NCBI GenBank assembly: GCA_003647765.1
Contig: QMNM01000035.1
Span: 1 to 9,472 of the forward strand
Length of the DNA stretch: 9,472 nt
Reading direction: 5' to 3'
Source of the DNA: Candidatus Cloacimonadota bacterium
GTDB lineage: Bacteria; Cloacimonadota; Cloacimonadia; JGIOTU-2; B8-G9
Shown here piece after piece: positions 1 through 5,676 of the stretch. The notes under the pieces are model-generated. The model saw only the letters and a program-made list of their open reading frames with translations, was not told the DNA's origin and ran no database searches. The position numbers were made by a program, and so were the translations under genes. Numbering within the stretch: position 1 is the stretch's first letter; each line of letters opens with the position of its first letter.

Positions 1-85
1 CTATTGATGATTTTTAATAGGAACTGACTTATGAGTAATGATTAGAACATATTTAACCGAACAAATCTTATATAAAATATCTTTG

Positions 86-114
86 TCAAAAAATATATTG
101 CGTATATTTGCAAT
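86..114 (-). terminator. Weak terminator-like hairpin after the glycosyltransferase gene
   Basis: Read on the minus strand, a 5-bp stem ATTGC/GCAAT (arms at plus positions 110-114 and 97-101, 8-nt loop) is followed a few bases later by a run of six T (plus positions 88-93). It begins about 18 nt after the glycosyltransferase stop. The stem is short and AT-rich, so it could be chance in this composition. The rest of positions 1-132 shows no coding frame on either strand. Confidence 0.25.
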
Positions 115-132
115 TTATCTCGCTATGATAGT

Positions 133-1221
133 TTATGGTTTTAGTTGTTGATATAATTGTAGTGTCAAATCAATCATTTTCTCCTTTGAGAATGACTTTA
201 CAATTTCCAGGCTTTTCTTTGAAAATTCCATTCTTAGTGGTTTATTCTGCATAAGTTTGATTATTGCAGAAGCCAAGCCCTTGTCATCATACGGATTGAC
301 TAATATTCCATTTTCATTATTATGTACAATTTCTGGAATTCCACCTGTATTTGTAGCGACTATAGGAAGTCCACAAGACATTGCATCCAAAGTAGAAGTG
401 CCTAATCCCTCTAAATATGAAGAGCTAACAAAAATATCCATTCTTTTATAAAATGCACCTATATCATTACGAAAACCTGTCAAACAGACCTTGCCAACCA
501 AATTTAAATTTTTAATGTTCTGTTCCAAGTTTTTCCGTTCCACTCCTGTTCCAATAATAAATAAGCGACAATTATGTATTTTTGTAACAACTTTTTTAAA
601 TGCTTTGAGCAAAGTTACTTGGTCTTTATGTGGAGCTAATGCCGCAACATTACCTAATATTATTTCATCTTTTCTAATATTGAACTCTCTTATAATAGCA
701 GTATCAGTTGAATTTGATAATCTTTCTAAATCTATACCAGAATGAATAATCTCTATTTTTTCATCAGGAATACCATCTGATAAAAGTACTTTTTTTATGC
801 CATTAGAAATTGCTATTATCTTATCTAAATTGTGAAAATATTTGAGATGTGTCAATGGACTGGCTAACCGTATATGAAAGTCAACTCGTCTTGTATAAAT
901 GCGTCTTATTTTAATCTTGAACAAAGTAGAGAGAATAACATTCATACTTAAGCTGTGTGCATCGTGATAGTTGATAATATCAATGTTTTCGCTTTTTATA
1001 ATCTTATATATGTTAAAAGCAGGAATTGGTGCATATTCATACTTTATATTTATAGGAAAAACCGGGTACTTTTGGGATTGTAATTTTCTGAACAAAACGC
1101 TTTTTTTAGGACAAGCTACAAAGCTGTTAATTCCTCTCTTTCTCAATCCTTCATTAAGATATAATAATTGTTGTTCACCCCCTCGCCATGATAGAGGCGT
1201 GCTAATATGTAATACATTCAT
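133..1221 (-). CDS. GT4-family (GT-B fold) glycosyltransferase
   Basis: A 362-residue glycosyltransferase of the group 1/GT4 type, which moves a sugar from an activated nucleotide-sugar to a cell-surface glycan, lipid or similar acceptor. The Rossmann-like N-terminal half opens with MNVLHIS and the glycine-rich loop WRGGEQQ (12-18). A histidine-rich stretch NYHDAHS lies at 84-90. The C-terminal donor-binding half starts near 185 with LGNVAALAPHKD (189-200, basic H198-K199) and ends with EGLGTSTLD (271-279), AMSCGLPIVAT and GGIPEIV. The EX7E signature is E271-X7-D279, with Asp as the second acid; its effect is unknown. The start is fixed by the canonical first beta strand, although no Shine-Dalgarno site is visible; a repeat element sits 9 nt upstream. 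It follows V-ATPase subunit A by 55 nt on the same strand, probably by read-through. Donor and acceptor cannot be told from sequence. Confidence 0.9.
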   Translation of the reverse strand: MNVLHISTPLSWRGGEQQLLYLNEGLRKRGINSFVACPKKSVLFRKLQSQKYPVFPINIKYEYAPIPAFNIYKIIKSENIDIINYHDAHSLSMNVILSTLFKIKIRRIYTRRVDFHIRLASPLTHLKYFHNLDKIIAISNGIKKVLLSDGIPDEKIEIIHSGIDLERLSNSTDTAIIREFNIRKDEIILGNVAALAPHKDQVTLLKAFKKVVTKIHNCRLFIIGTGVERKNLEQNIKNLNLVGKVCLTGFRNDIGAFYKRMDIFVSSSYLEGLGTSTLDAMSCGLPIVATNTGGIPEIVHNNENGILVNPYDDKGLASAIIKLMQNKPLRMEFSKKSLEIVKSFSKEKMIDLTLQLYQQLKP

Positions 1222-1228
1222 AAAAAAT

Positions 1229-1254
1229 TTTTAGCCACAAGATTACACGAAAAA
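1229..1254 (+). repeat. Intergenic repeat, family A (TTAGCCAC..ACACGAA), copy 1
   Basis: The plus strand reads TTTTAGCCAC, then AAGATTACACGAA. A second copy lies on the minus strand at 8288-8317 (TTTTAGCCAC, then GAATAACACGAA), differing by one indel and a few substitutions. This copy fills most of the 55-nt gap between subunit A and the glycosyltransferase and ends 9 nt before the glycosyltransferase ATG, where a Shine-Dalgarno site would be expected. Confidence 0.6.
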
Positions 1255-1276
1255 GCAGAAAACTCATAACTGGAAT

Positions 1277-3046
1277 TTACCTATATCTATACTGCACACT
1301 TTTCAAACTCTCTTTGATTCGTTCTCTTAATTCATCTATTTGTTCTAATTTATCATTAGGAATTTGTGTTTTCATTCTGACTATTTCATCAACAATATCC
1401 ATTTCCATAACACTCATTACTGGTATGCCTGTTTGTATTACATCTTTTGCCTGATAATAAAAATCCATAATCAGTTCCATCATTTTTACCTGTTTTTTCA
1501 TTGGACAAAAGGAATCTATATTGTGGAAGGCATTCTGCTGTAAAAATGCCTTTTTGATTAAATCAGCAATTTCCAATATAAGTCGTTGATTGTCAGGTAA
1601 AGCATCTGGTCCAACCAGCTTTACTATTCTTTGCAATTGCTCTTCTTCTTTGAGAATATTCATCGTATTTTTACGCAATTCATACCAATTTCCACTCTTT
1701 TTGTCTAACTGTTCTTTAAGGTCGTTTATATATTCGCTATAGCTATCATTCCAGTTAATTGCAGGGAAATGCCGTCTACTTGCCAATTCTTTATCAAGAG
1801 CCCAGAAAGCGCGTGTAAATCTCTTTGTATGCTGTGTTACAGGCTCAGAGAAATCACCACCAGGTGGAGAGACCGCACCAATTACTGTGATTGAGCCCTG
1901 TCGTCCAATAATAATTTCTGCCTTTCCTGCTCTCTCATAAAATTCAGCTAGACGAGATGCGAGATAAGCAGGAAATCCCTCTTCTGCTGGCATCTCTTCC
2001 AATCGTCCTGCAATTTCACGCAATGCTTCTGCCCAACGCGAAGTAGAGTCAGCCATCAATGCAATATTATAGCCCATATCACGATAATATTCAGCTAATG
2101 TAATGCCTGTATAAATACTTGCCTCTCTGGCTGTAACTGGCATATTGGAAGTGTTGGCAATCAGAATAGTTCTTTCCATCAATGGTAAATTATTGCGAGG
2201 GTCTTTTAGTTTCGGGAACTCCTCTAATACTTGCGTCATTTCATTGCCACGTTCTCCACAACCAATATAAACAATAATATCAGCATCTGACCATTTAGCC
2301 AATTGATGTTGAGTAATGGTCTTGCCTGTTCCAAAGCCACCAGGAATTGCAGACGCTCCTCCTTTTGGTATGGGAAAGAAAAAGTCAATTATCCTTTGTC
2401 CTGTGATTAGTGGGACATTTGCCTTAATGCGACTCTTTATTGGTCTTGGCTGTCTGATGGGCCAGCGCTGAACCATTGTCAATTCCTTTATACTATCACC
2501 AGTATCAATTTTGCATACGACTTCATCTACATTATATTCGCCTTGATCAGCAATTTCTATAATTTGTCCATAAATTCCATCTGGAATCATCAATCTATGT
2601 TCAATAACCTTGGTCTCTTTCACTGTGCCAAAAATATGTAATGGATTAACTTTATCGCCATTTTTGTTTTTCGGGATAAAATGCCATTTTTTGTTTCTAT
2701 CCAACGGCTCAACAGATACACCTTTATCTATAAATGCTCCTGTTTTTTTAGCAATAACTTTTAATGGACGCTGTATGCCATCATAAATATTAGACATCAA
2801 GCCAGGGCCTAATTCTACTGAAAGCGGATGCTGTAAGCAATAAACATCCATCCCAGGAGTTAAGCCAGTTGTCAACTCATATACTTGAATAGTAGCAATT
2901 TTATTATCTAATTCAATAATTTCACCAATTAATTTCTCTGGGCCTACTTCTACTTGCTCGTTCATCCGACTTTTCACAATTCCACTGGCTTTTATAACAG
3001 GACCGTTAATAGAAATTATCTTACCAATAGCTCTATCTATATTCAT
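1277..3046 (-). CDS. atpA: V/A-type ATP synthase subunit A (catalytic)
   Basis: Catalytic nucleotide-binding subunit of the cytoplasmic V1/A1 head, which hydrolyses or makes ATP in a hexamer with subunit B. Numbered from the longest reading (start 3058, 593 aa): an N-terminal beta-barrel (5-75); the bulge domain specific to A subunits (about 110-190); the P-loop GGFGTGKT (240-247); GCGERGNEM (266-274) with catalytic Glu269; the Walker B region IALMADSTSRWAEAL (332-346) with Asp337; and a helical C-terminal domain. Length is normal for the family. I prefer the ATG at 3046 (589 aa, MNIDRAIGK), because a GGAG at 3053-3056 sits exactly 6 nt upstream of it, whereas the ATG at 3058 has no ribosome-binding site and would itself contain that GGAG. 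It follows E after 164 nt of repeat-rich DNA. Subunit B, normally next, is absent here. Identification is secure. Confidence 0.97.
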   Translation of the reverse strand: MNIDRAIGKIISINGPVIKASGIVKSRMNEQVEVGPEKLIGEIIELDNKIATIQVYELTTGLTPGMDVYCLQHPLSVELGPGLMSNIYDGIQRPLKVIAKKTGAFIDKGVSVEPLDRNKKWHFIPKNKNGDKVNPLHIFGTVKETKVIEHRLMIPDGIYGQIIEIADQGEYNVDEVVCKIDTGDSIKELTMVQRWPIRQPRPIKSRIKANVPLITGQRIIDFFFPIPKGGASAIPGGFGTGKTITQHQLAKWSDADIIVYIGCGERGNEMTQVLEEFPKLKDPRNNLPLMERTILIANTSNMPVTAREASIYTGITLAEYYRDMGYNIALMADSTSRWAEALREIAGRLEEMPAEEGFPAYLASRLAEFYERAGKAEIIIGRQGSITVIGAVSPPGGDFSEPVTQHTKRFTRAFWALDKELASRRHFPAINWNDSYSEYINDLKEQLDKKSGNWYELRKNTMNILKEEEQLQRIVKLVGPDALPDNQRLILEIADLIKKAFLQQNAFHNIDSFCPMKKQVKMMELIMDFYYQAKDVIQTGIPVMSVMEMDIVDEIVRMKTQIPNDKLEQIDELRERIKESLKSVQYRYR

Positions 3047-3052
3047 TAACAT

Positions 3053-3056
3053 CTCC
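3053..3056 (-). promoter_or_regulatory. Shine-Dalgarno site deciding the subunit A start
   Basis: GGAG on the minus strand, separated by 6 nt (ATGTTA) from the ATG at 3046. It lies inside the first codons of the longer reading that would begin at 3058, so it supports the start that is four codons shorter. Confidence 0.7.
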
Positions 3057-3083
3057 ATTACTGTTTATAAATAACAGATTACA

Positions 3084-3147
3084 AAATATCTAATTATAAA
3101 TATCTAATTTCTAATAAAATTACAAATGACAAATTACTAATTACAAA
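3084..3147. repeat. AT-rich short direct repeats between subunits E and A
   Basis: AAATATCTAATT occurs twice exactly, at 3084-3095 and 3098-3109 (period 14). It is followed at 3119-3147 by three ATTAC/AATTAC-type units (ATTACAAATGACAAATTAC, then TAATTACAAA). The two patterns make the middle of the 164-nt E-A gap a degenerate tandem array rather than random AT-rich DNA. There is no coding frame. Confidence 0.55.
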
Positions 3148-3176
3148 GTTTTTATCTTCTCATATTTGAATTGTTC

Positions 3177-3193
3177 GCAACAGATACACAAAG
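3177..3193 (+). repeat. Intergenic repeat, family B (GCCACAGAGACACAGA), degenerate copy
   Basis: GCAACAGATACACAAAG matches the copy at 4243-4259 in about 14 of 17 positions. It lies just downstream of the subunit E stop, in the gap that precedes subunit A. Weaker than the other two family B copies. Confidence 0.4.
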
Positions 3194-3210
3194 AGAGAAT
3201 TAATAATGGA

Positions 3211-3834
3211 TTAAACTTTGAAGAATTTGTTAATTAGCATCAGTTCCAGTTCATCTTGATTTCGTCTTATTATCTCTTCAAAATTATTGTAGTAAAATAC
3301 ACTTCTTTCTTTATTAGAAATAATTACTCCACCAGAAATTGGCTCTTTTGATTTCTCAATAGTAAAATTAATTTTTCCAATCCGTTTTTGAATAAAATCT
3401 GCAAATACTTTTTTCCTACTTTCCACAAATTCTTTGTCCCGCTTATTAAAAGCCAAAATAACTTCATTAGTATCAAGTAATTTAATTCCTTGTAATGATA
3501 GATTCTCTAATAAAGAAAAGTATTTATTATCAATTGGGGATTTCTGTAAAGATGTGAGAGTATCAGAAAAAATCCGATTAATAATTTCCTGCTCCTTTTT
3601 CAATTTGTCTCGTCTAATTATAAGCTGTTTGCTTCTAATTTCTTTTTTCTCTTCGGATAGCAATCTCTCTTTTATGGCTTTGTAATCAATATTCTTAATA
3701 TTATCTGCTTCTTCTCGTGCATTATCTAATTCTCTTTTTTTTATTTTTTGGGCAATTCGGACTTTTGATTCAGCTTCATTATACGCATTTTTTAGAATAT
3801 AATCTATCATCTCTTCACTTTTGTTCTCACTCAT
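3211..3834 (-). CDS. atpE: V/A-type ATP synthase subunit E (peripheral stalk)
   Basis: A 207-residue protein matching subunit E, which forms the peripheral stalk (stator) that keeps the catalytic head from turning with the rotor. Residues 1 to about 95 are a long, highly charged helix, as expected for the stalk coiled coil. The C-terminal globular part, which contacts the top of the head, carries the conserved SGGVIISNKERSVFYYNN stretch (167-184) and a final helix, EEIIRRNQDELELMLINKFF. Its ATG overlaps the F stop in an ATGA (3831-3834), implying translational coupling. AGGA lies 8 nt upstream of the ATG. The usual helical partner (subunit G/H) is not encoded in the window. Sequence conservation of E is low across the family, so length, charge pattern, C-terminal motif and neighbours together carry the call. 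Confidence 0.9.
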   Translation of the reverse strand: MSENKSEEMIDYILKNAYNEAESKVRIAQKIKKRELDNAREEADNIKNIDYKAIKERLLSEEKKEIRSKQLIIRRDKLKKEQEIINRIFSDTLTSLQKSPIDNKYFSLLENLSLQGIKLLDTNEVILAFNKRDKEFVESRKKVFADFIQKRIGKINFTIEKSKEPISGGVIISNKERSVFYYNNFEEIIRRNQDELELMLINKFFKV

Positions 3835-4133
3835 AATTTTATTCCTATGGCTTTTTGAATGATTTGTTCAATATTTTCTAAATGATAAGAAGTGTCAAAA
3901 ACAGTTGGGATAACAATTATTACAGACCCTTTATATTTAATTTTTAATTGTTCTACCAGCTCTTTATTATTTTTTTCAAATTCATTTCCGAGCAAGATAA
4001 TGCAATTTTTCTGCTTCAATATTTCCTCTGCCTTTTTTAAAGCAAGAGATGAAGTATCAAATTGATAACCAGAAAGCCCAACTAATTTGAGAGCTTTTAA
4101 TGTCAATTCATCAGCAATAACTTCAATATCCAT
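3831..4133 (-). CDS. atpF: V/A-type ATP synthase subunit F (central stalk)
   Basis: A 100-residue protein of the size and pattern of subunit F, a small Rossmann-like protein that sits with D in the rotating central stalk. It begins MDIEVIADELTLKALKLVGL, equivalent to the family's opening beta strand and helix (VIGDEDT..GFRLAGI type). It continues with a central CIILLGNEFEKNNKELVEQL (44-63), then VIIVIPT (71-77) ahead of a C-terminal helix. AAGG is 7 nt upstream of the ATG. The last four bases overlap subunit E. It follows K after a 216-nt gap that contains repeats and an imperfect palindrome. Subunit D, its direct partner, is not in the window. The family is divergent, but position and fold pattern agree. 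Confidence 0.88.
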   Translation of the reverse strand: MDIEVIADELTLKALKLVGLSGYQFDTSSLALKKAEEILKQKNCIILLGNEFEKNNKELVEQLKIKYKGSVIIVIPTVFDTSYHLENIEQIIQKAIGIKL

Positions 4134-4158
4134 TATATTACCTTATTTTAGTTGCGAG

Positions 4159-4239
4159 ATAATACGAACTTCTGCAAAATTTTTTAATTTTTTCATATAG
4201 AATTTTCCGCAATGAGTTTGTGATAAGTTCGTATATTAT
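4159..4239. repeat. 81-bp imperfect palindrome between atpK and atpF (MITE-like or structured RNA)
   Basis: The outer arms ATAATACGAACTT (4159-4171) and AAGTTCGTATATTAT (4225-4239) are reverse complements apart from a 2-nt insertion. An inner pair TGCAAAATT (4173-4181) and AATTTTCCGCA (4201-4211) pairs apart from a CC bulge. Together they give a two-part stem with an asymmetric internal loop and an 18-19 nt terminal loop. No transposase is present and no target duplication was found. It could be a miniature inverted-repeat element or a structure in the atpK-atpF transcript. Confidence 0.45.
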
Positions 4240-4258
4240 TTTGCCACAGAGACACAGA
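4238..4258 (+). repeat. Intergenic repeat, family B (GCCACAGAGACACAGA), best copy
   Basis: The plus strand reads ATTTTGCCACAGAGACAC followed by AGA. A copy on the minus strand at 8329-8346 is identical in 16 of 18 positions, and a degenerate copy lies at 3177-3193. All are outside genes. It directly abuts the 81-bp palindrome at 4159-4239. Confidence 0.6.
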
Positions 4259-4270
4259 CTAATTTCTATA

Positions 4271-4335
4271 TGGTTGGTAGTTGACTATTGATAATTTATC
4301 GTTCATTTACCAAAACAACAAGCATCTATCAACCA
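4271..4335. repeat. Imperfect inverted repeat downstream of atpK
   Basis: TGGTTGGTAG (4271-4280) and CTATCAACCA (4326-4335) are complementary in 9 of 10 positions across a 45-nt loop. It lies just after the subunit K stop and before the family B repeat. There is no T-run to make it a terminator. It may be chance or the remnant of another extragenic element. Confidence 0.25.
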
Positions 4336-4349
4336 AGAACCAGCTTCAT

Positions 4350-4724
4350 CTATACTTTGCCCAATATGATAATAGCAACAATCAATCCATAAATAGCGAT
4401 GCCTTCTGCTAAGCCAACATAAAGCAAACTCCTTCCCATCAGTTCTGGTTTTTCTGCAACTGCGCCCATTGCGGCTGCACCTACAGAAGAAACAGCAAAT
4501 CCAGCACCTATACAAGCTCCACTAACAGCAATTGCAGATGCAATATACGCCATTCCTGAATTATCCTTTGCATGGCTATTATGGCTATTCTCTGTTATCT
4601 GCTGCTCATCAGGATTGGCAAATAATGTCTGATAAAAAAACAAAAAGCTGGTTATAACTATTGCCAAAGCAAATGCCACTACAAAAATTCTTATAATTGT
4701 TTTAGAATTTACTTTTTTCAACAT
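4350..4724 (-). CDS. atpK: V/A-type ATP synthase subunit K (c-ring proteolipid)
   Basis: A membrane rotor-ring subunit that carries the translocated ion. It has 124 residues: an N-terminal hydrophobic segment (about 10-32), a polar linker rich in N, S and H (36-57), then one c-type hairpin. The first hairpin helix is about 58-90 (GMAYIASAIAVSGACIGAGF, then AVSSVGAAAMG), the loop is EKPE (91-94), and the second helix is 98-122 with the ion-binding carboxylate Glu107 in GLAEGIAIYGL. The first segment may be a cleaved leader (TLFA before NPDE), leaving a mature subunit of about 88 residues; otherwise it is a third membrane helix. AAGGAG lies 9 nt upstream of the ATG. It is the first gene of the minus-strand cluster. 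The Gln and Thr ligands typical of Na+-binding rings are replaced (Val78 and Ala106 by ungapped alignment from memory). Confidence 0.93.
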   Translation of the reverse strand: MLKKVNSKTIIRIFVVAFALAIVITSFLFFYQTLFANPDEQQITENSHNSHAKDNSGMAYIASAIAVSGACIGAGFAVSSVGAAAMGAVAEKPELMGRSLLYVGLAEGIAIYGLIVAIIILGKV

Positions 4725-4794
4725 ATCATTTTTCTCCTTTTAAATTTATAATTTCCCTAAATTTGAGATAAGTGCCTGATCAAAGGTTTTTCTT

Positions 4795-4818
4795 CACAGC
4801 AAATACGCAAAGATAAGG
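4795..4818 (+). repeat. Intergenic element, family C (CAGCAAATACGCAAAG type)
   Basis: CACAGCAAATACGCAAAGAT is a single copy here, with an internal degenerate GCAAA(T/G)ACGCAAAG periodicity. In composition and position it resembles families A and B: it lies in the 5' leader region of a gene (atpK) and its minus strand is the sense strand. Membership in a repeat family rests on this resemblance and not on a second copy in the window. Confidence 0.3.
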
Positions 4819-4959
4819 AAATATTTTTACTCCAAATGCCTGAAAACTTATACTTTATCCATTTAATAGTTCCAACTATACAACAAATTTATTATGCCAA
4901 ATATTATAAATTTCATCTTTACACTTATATTGTAATTATTAAAATGATTTTTATATTTT

Positions 4960-4965
4960 TTGACA
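4960..4965 (+). promoter_or_regulatory. ribE: Possible -35 hexamer for the ribE cluster
   Basis: TTGACA matches the sigma-70 -35 consensus exactly, and a second TTGACA occurs at 4989-4994. The region 15-19 nt downstream offers only weak -10 candidates (TACTTA, CTTATT). In DNA this AT-rich such matches can arise by chance. Confidence 0.25.
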
Positions 4966-4990
4966 ATTATAAATTTAATTTACTTATTTT

Positions 4991-5020
4991 GACATTTCAA
5001 AAAGCGAGAAATGTCTTTTT
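4991..5020 (+). terminator. Hairpin plus T-run in the ribE leader (attenuator-like dyad)
   Basis: GACATTTC (4991-4998) and GAAATGTC (5008-5015) are perfect 8-bp inverted repeats around a 9-nt loop (AAAAAGCGA), followed immediately by TTTTT (5016-5020). That is the layout of a small intrinsic terminator on the plus strand, ending 32 nt before the ribE ATG. It could equally be an operator overlapping the second TTGACA. The stem is not GC-rich, so termination would be weak. Confidence 0.4.
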
Positions 5021-5052
5021 GGTGTCAACAAAATTTTATAAAGAGTTTAGAT

Positions 5053-5637
5053 ATGTTCACTGGAATAATCAGATTTTTAGGAAGTGTGCAAGAAATCAGG
5101 AAAATAGGCAATAAGAATTTTATTACCATATTTATTCCATCTATAAAATCTATCATCAAAATAGGAGATTCTGTTGCTTGTAATGGAATATGCTTAACTA
5201 TTGTCAAAATCAAAGATAAAAGCATTACTGTTGAAATATCCGAAGAGACCAGTTTAAAAACTGATGTTAGACATTGGATAAGAGCTGAGCTAATAAATAT
5301 TGAACTGCCAATGGGAGTTAATGATAGATTTGATGGTCACTTTGTACAGGGCCACATTGATTGCATTGGAAAAATTGTCAGCATAAAGAAACAGAAGGGT
5401 AATTATTTATTCACTTTTTCCTTCCCTCCAAAATATCATAATTTAGTGGTAGAAAATGGCTCTATTGCTATCAATGGTATAAGTATGACCAGTTTTGATG
5501 TAAAACGGAATATGTTCACAGTTTCTATAATAGAACATACAATAGAGAATACTAATCTAAAATGTAAAAAGGTTGGTAATCTTGTTAATTTGGAATTTGA
5601 TATAATTGGAAAATATATAGTAAGATGTTTAAATTAG
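5053..5637 (+). CDS. ribE: Riboflavin synthase, alpha subunit
   Basis: Catalyses the dismutation of two 6,7-dimethyl-8-ribityllumazine molecules to riboflavin and a pyrimidinedione, the last step of riboflavin synthesis, in the cytoplasm. The 194-residue protein has two lumazine-binding barrels. The first is MFTGII through GDSVACNGICLTIV (38-51) and ISEET. The second starts at about 95 with GHFVQGHIDCIGKI and carries NGSIAINGISMTSF (135-148), EHTIENTNL and VNLEFDIIGKYIVR. Ser40, Cys47 and His101 correspond to the active-site residues known in the E. coli enzyme. An upstream in-frame ATG at 5011 exists, but the family starts MFTGI, so the ATG at 5053 is chosen; its ribosome-binding site is weak (AAGAG). 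It is first in the plus-strand cluster, 39 nt before a lipoprotein. Downstream rnfG encodes a covalent FMN protein, a plausible consumer of its product. Also called ribC in some species. Confidence 0.95.
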   Translation: MFTGIIRFLGSVQEIRKIGNKNFITIFIPSIKSIIKIGDSVACNGICLTIVKIKDKSITVEISEETSLKTDVRHWIRAELINIELPMGVNDRFDGHFVQGHIDCIGKIVSIKKQKGNYLFTFSFPPKYHNLVVENGSIAINGISMTSFDVKRNMFTVSIIEHTIENTNLKCKKVGNLVNLEFDIIGKYIVRCLN

Positions 5638-5676
5638 TTTACACACTCGCAACCTTGACTAATAGGACAAAATGAA

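Larger units (their letters stand above)
4725..5052. other. Divergent intergenic region between atpK and ribE
   Basis: A 328-nt, very AT-rich gap between two divergent gene clusters, which must hold promoters for both. It contains a CAGCAAATACGCAAAG element (4795-4818), two TTGACA hexamers facing ribE (4960-4965, 4989-4994) with no good -10 partner, a minus-strand TATAAT (4903-4908), and a dyad with a T-run (4991-5020). I see no FMN riboswitch and no convincing small gene. The open frame at 4836-5114 reads through low-complexity AT-rich DNA into ribE in another frame. Confidence 0.6.

Noticed and set aside
1-20. CTATT..AATAG inverted repeat at the window edge
   Set aside because: The stem is only 5 bp of A/T-rich sequence with a 10-nt loop; it is expected by chance and cut by the window edge.
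65-90. Minus-strand TTGACA (85-90) with a TATAAG downstream as a promoter for a gene beyond position 1
   Set aside because: The spacer is about 11 nt, too short for a sigma-70 promoter, and no gene is visible in the window.
3061-3210. Repeat-rich gap as a CRISPR array
   Set aside because: Units are 12-14 bp, degenerate and without regular spacers; there are no cas genes.
4303-4515. Minus-strand open frame of 70 codons overlapping subunit K
   Set aside because: It is a Cys/Arg-rich out-of-frame shadow of the atpK coding sequence, with no start site of its own.
5011-5052. Fourteen-codon N-terminal extension of riboflavin synthase
   Set aside because: The family begins MFTGI, the extension is not conserved in type, and its ATG lies inside the 4991-5015 dyad.
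4836-5114. Plus-strand open frame of 92 codons in the divergent gap
   Set aside because: It has low-complexity AT-rich content, no ribosome-binding site and no family resemblance, and its end overlaps ribE in another frame.
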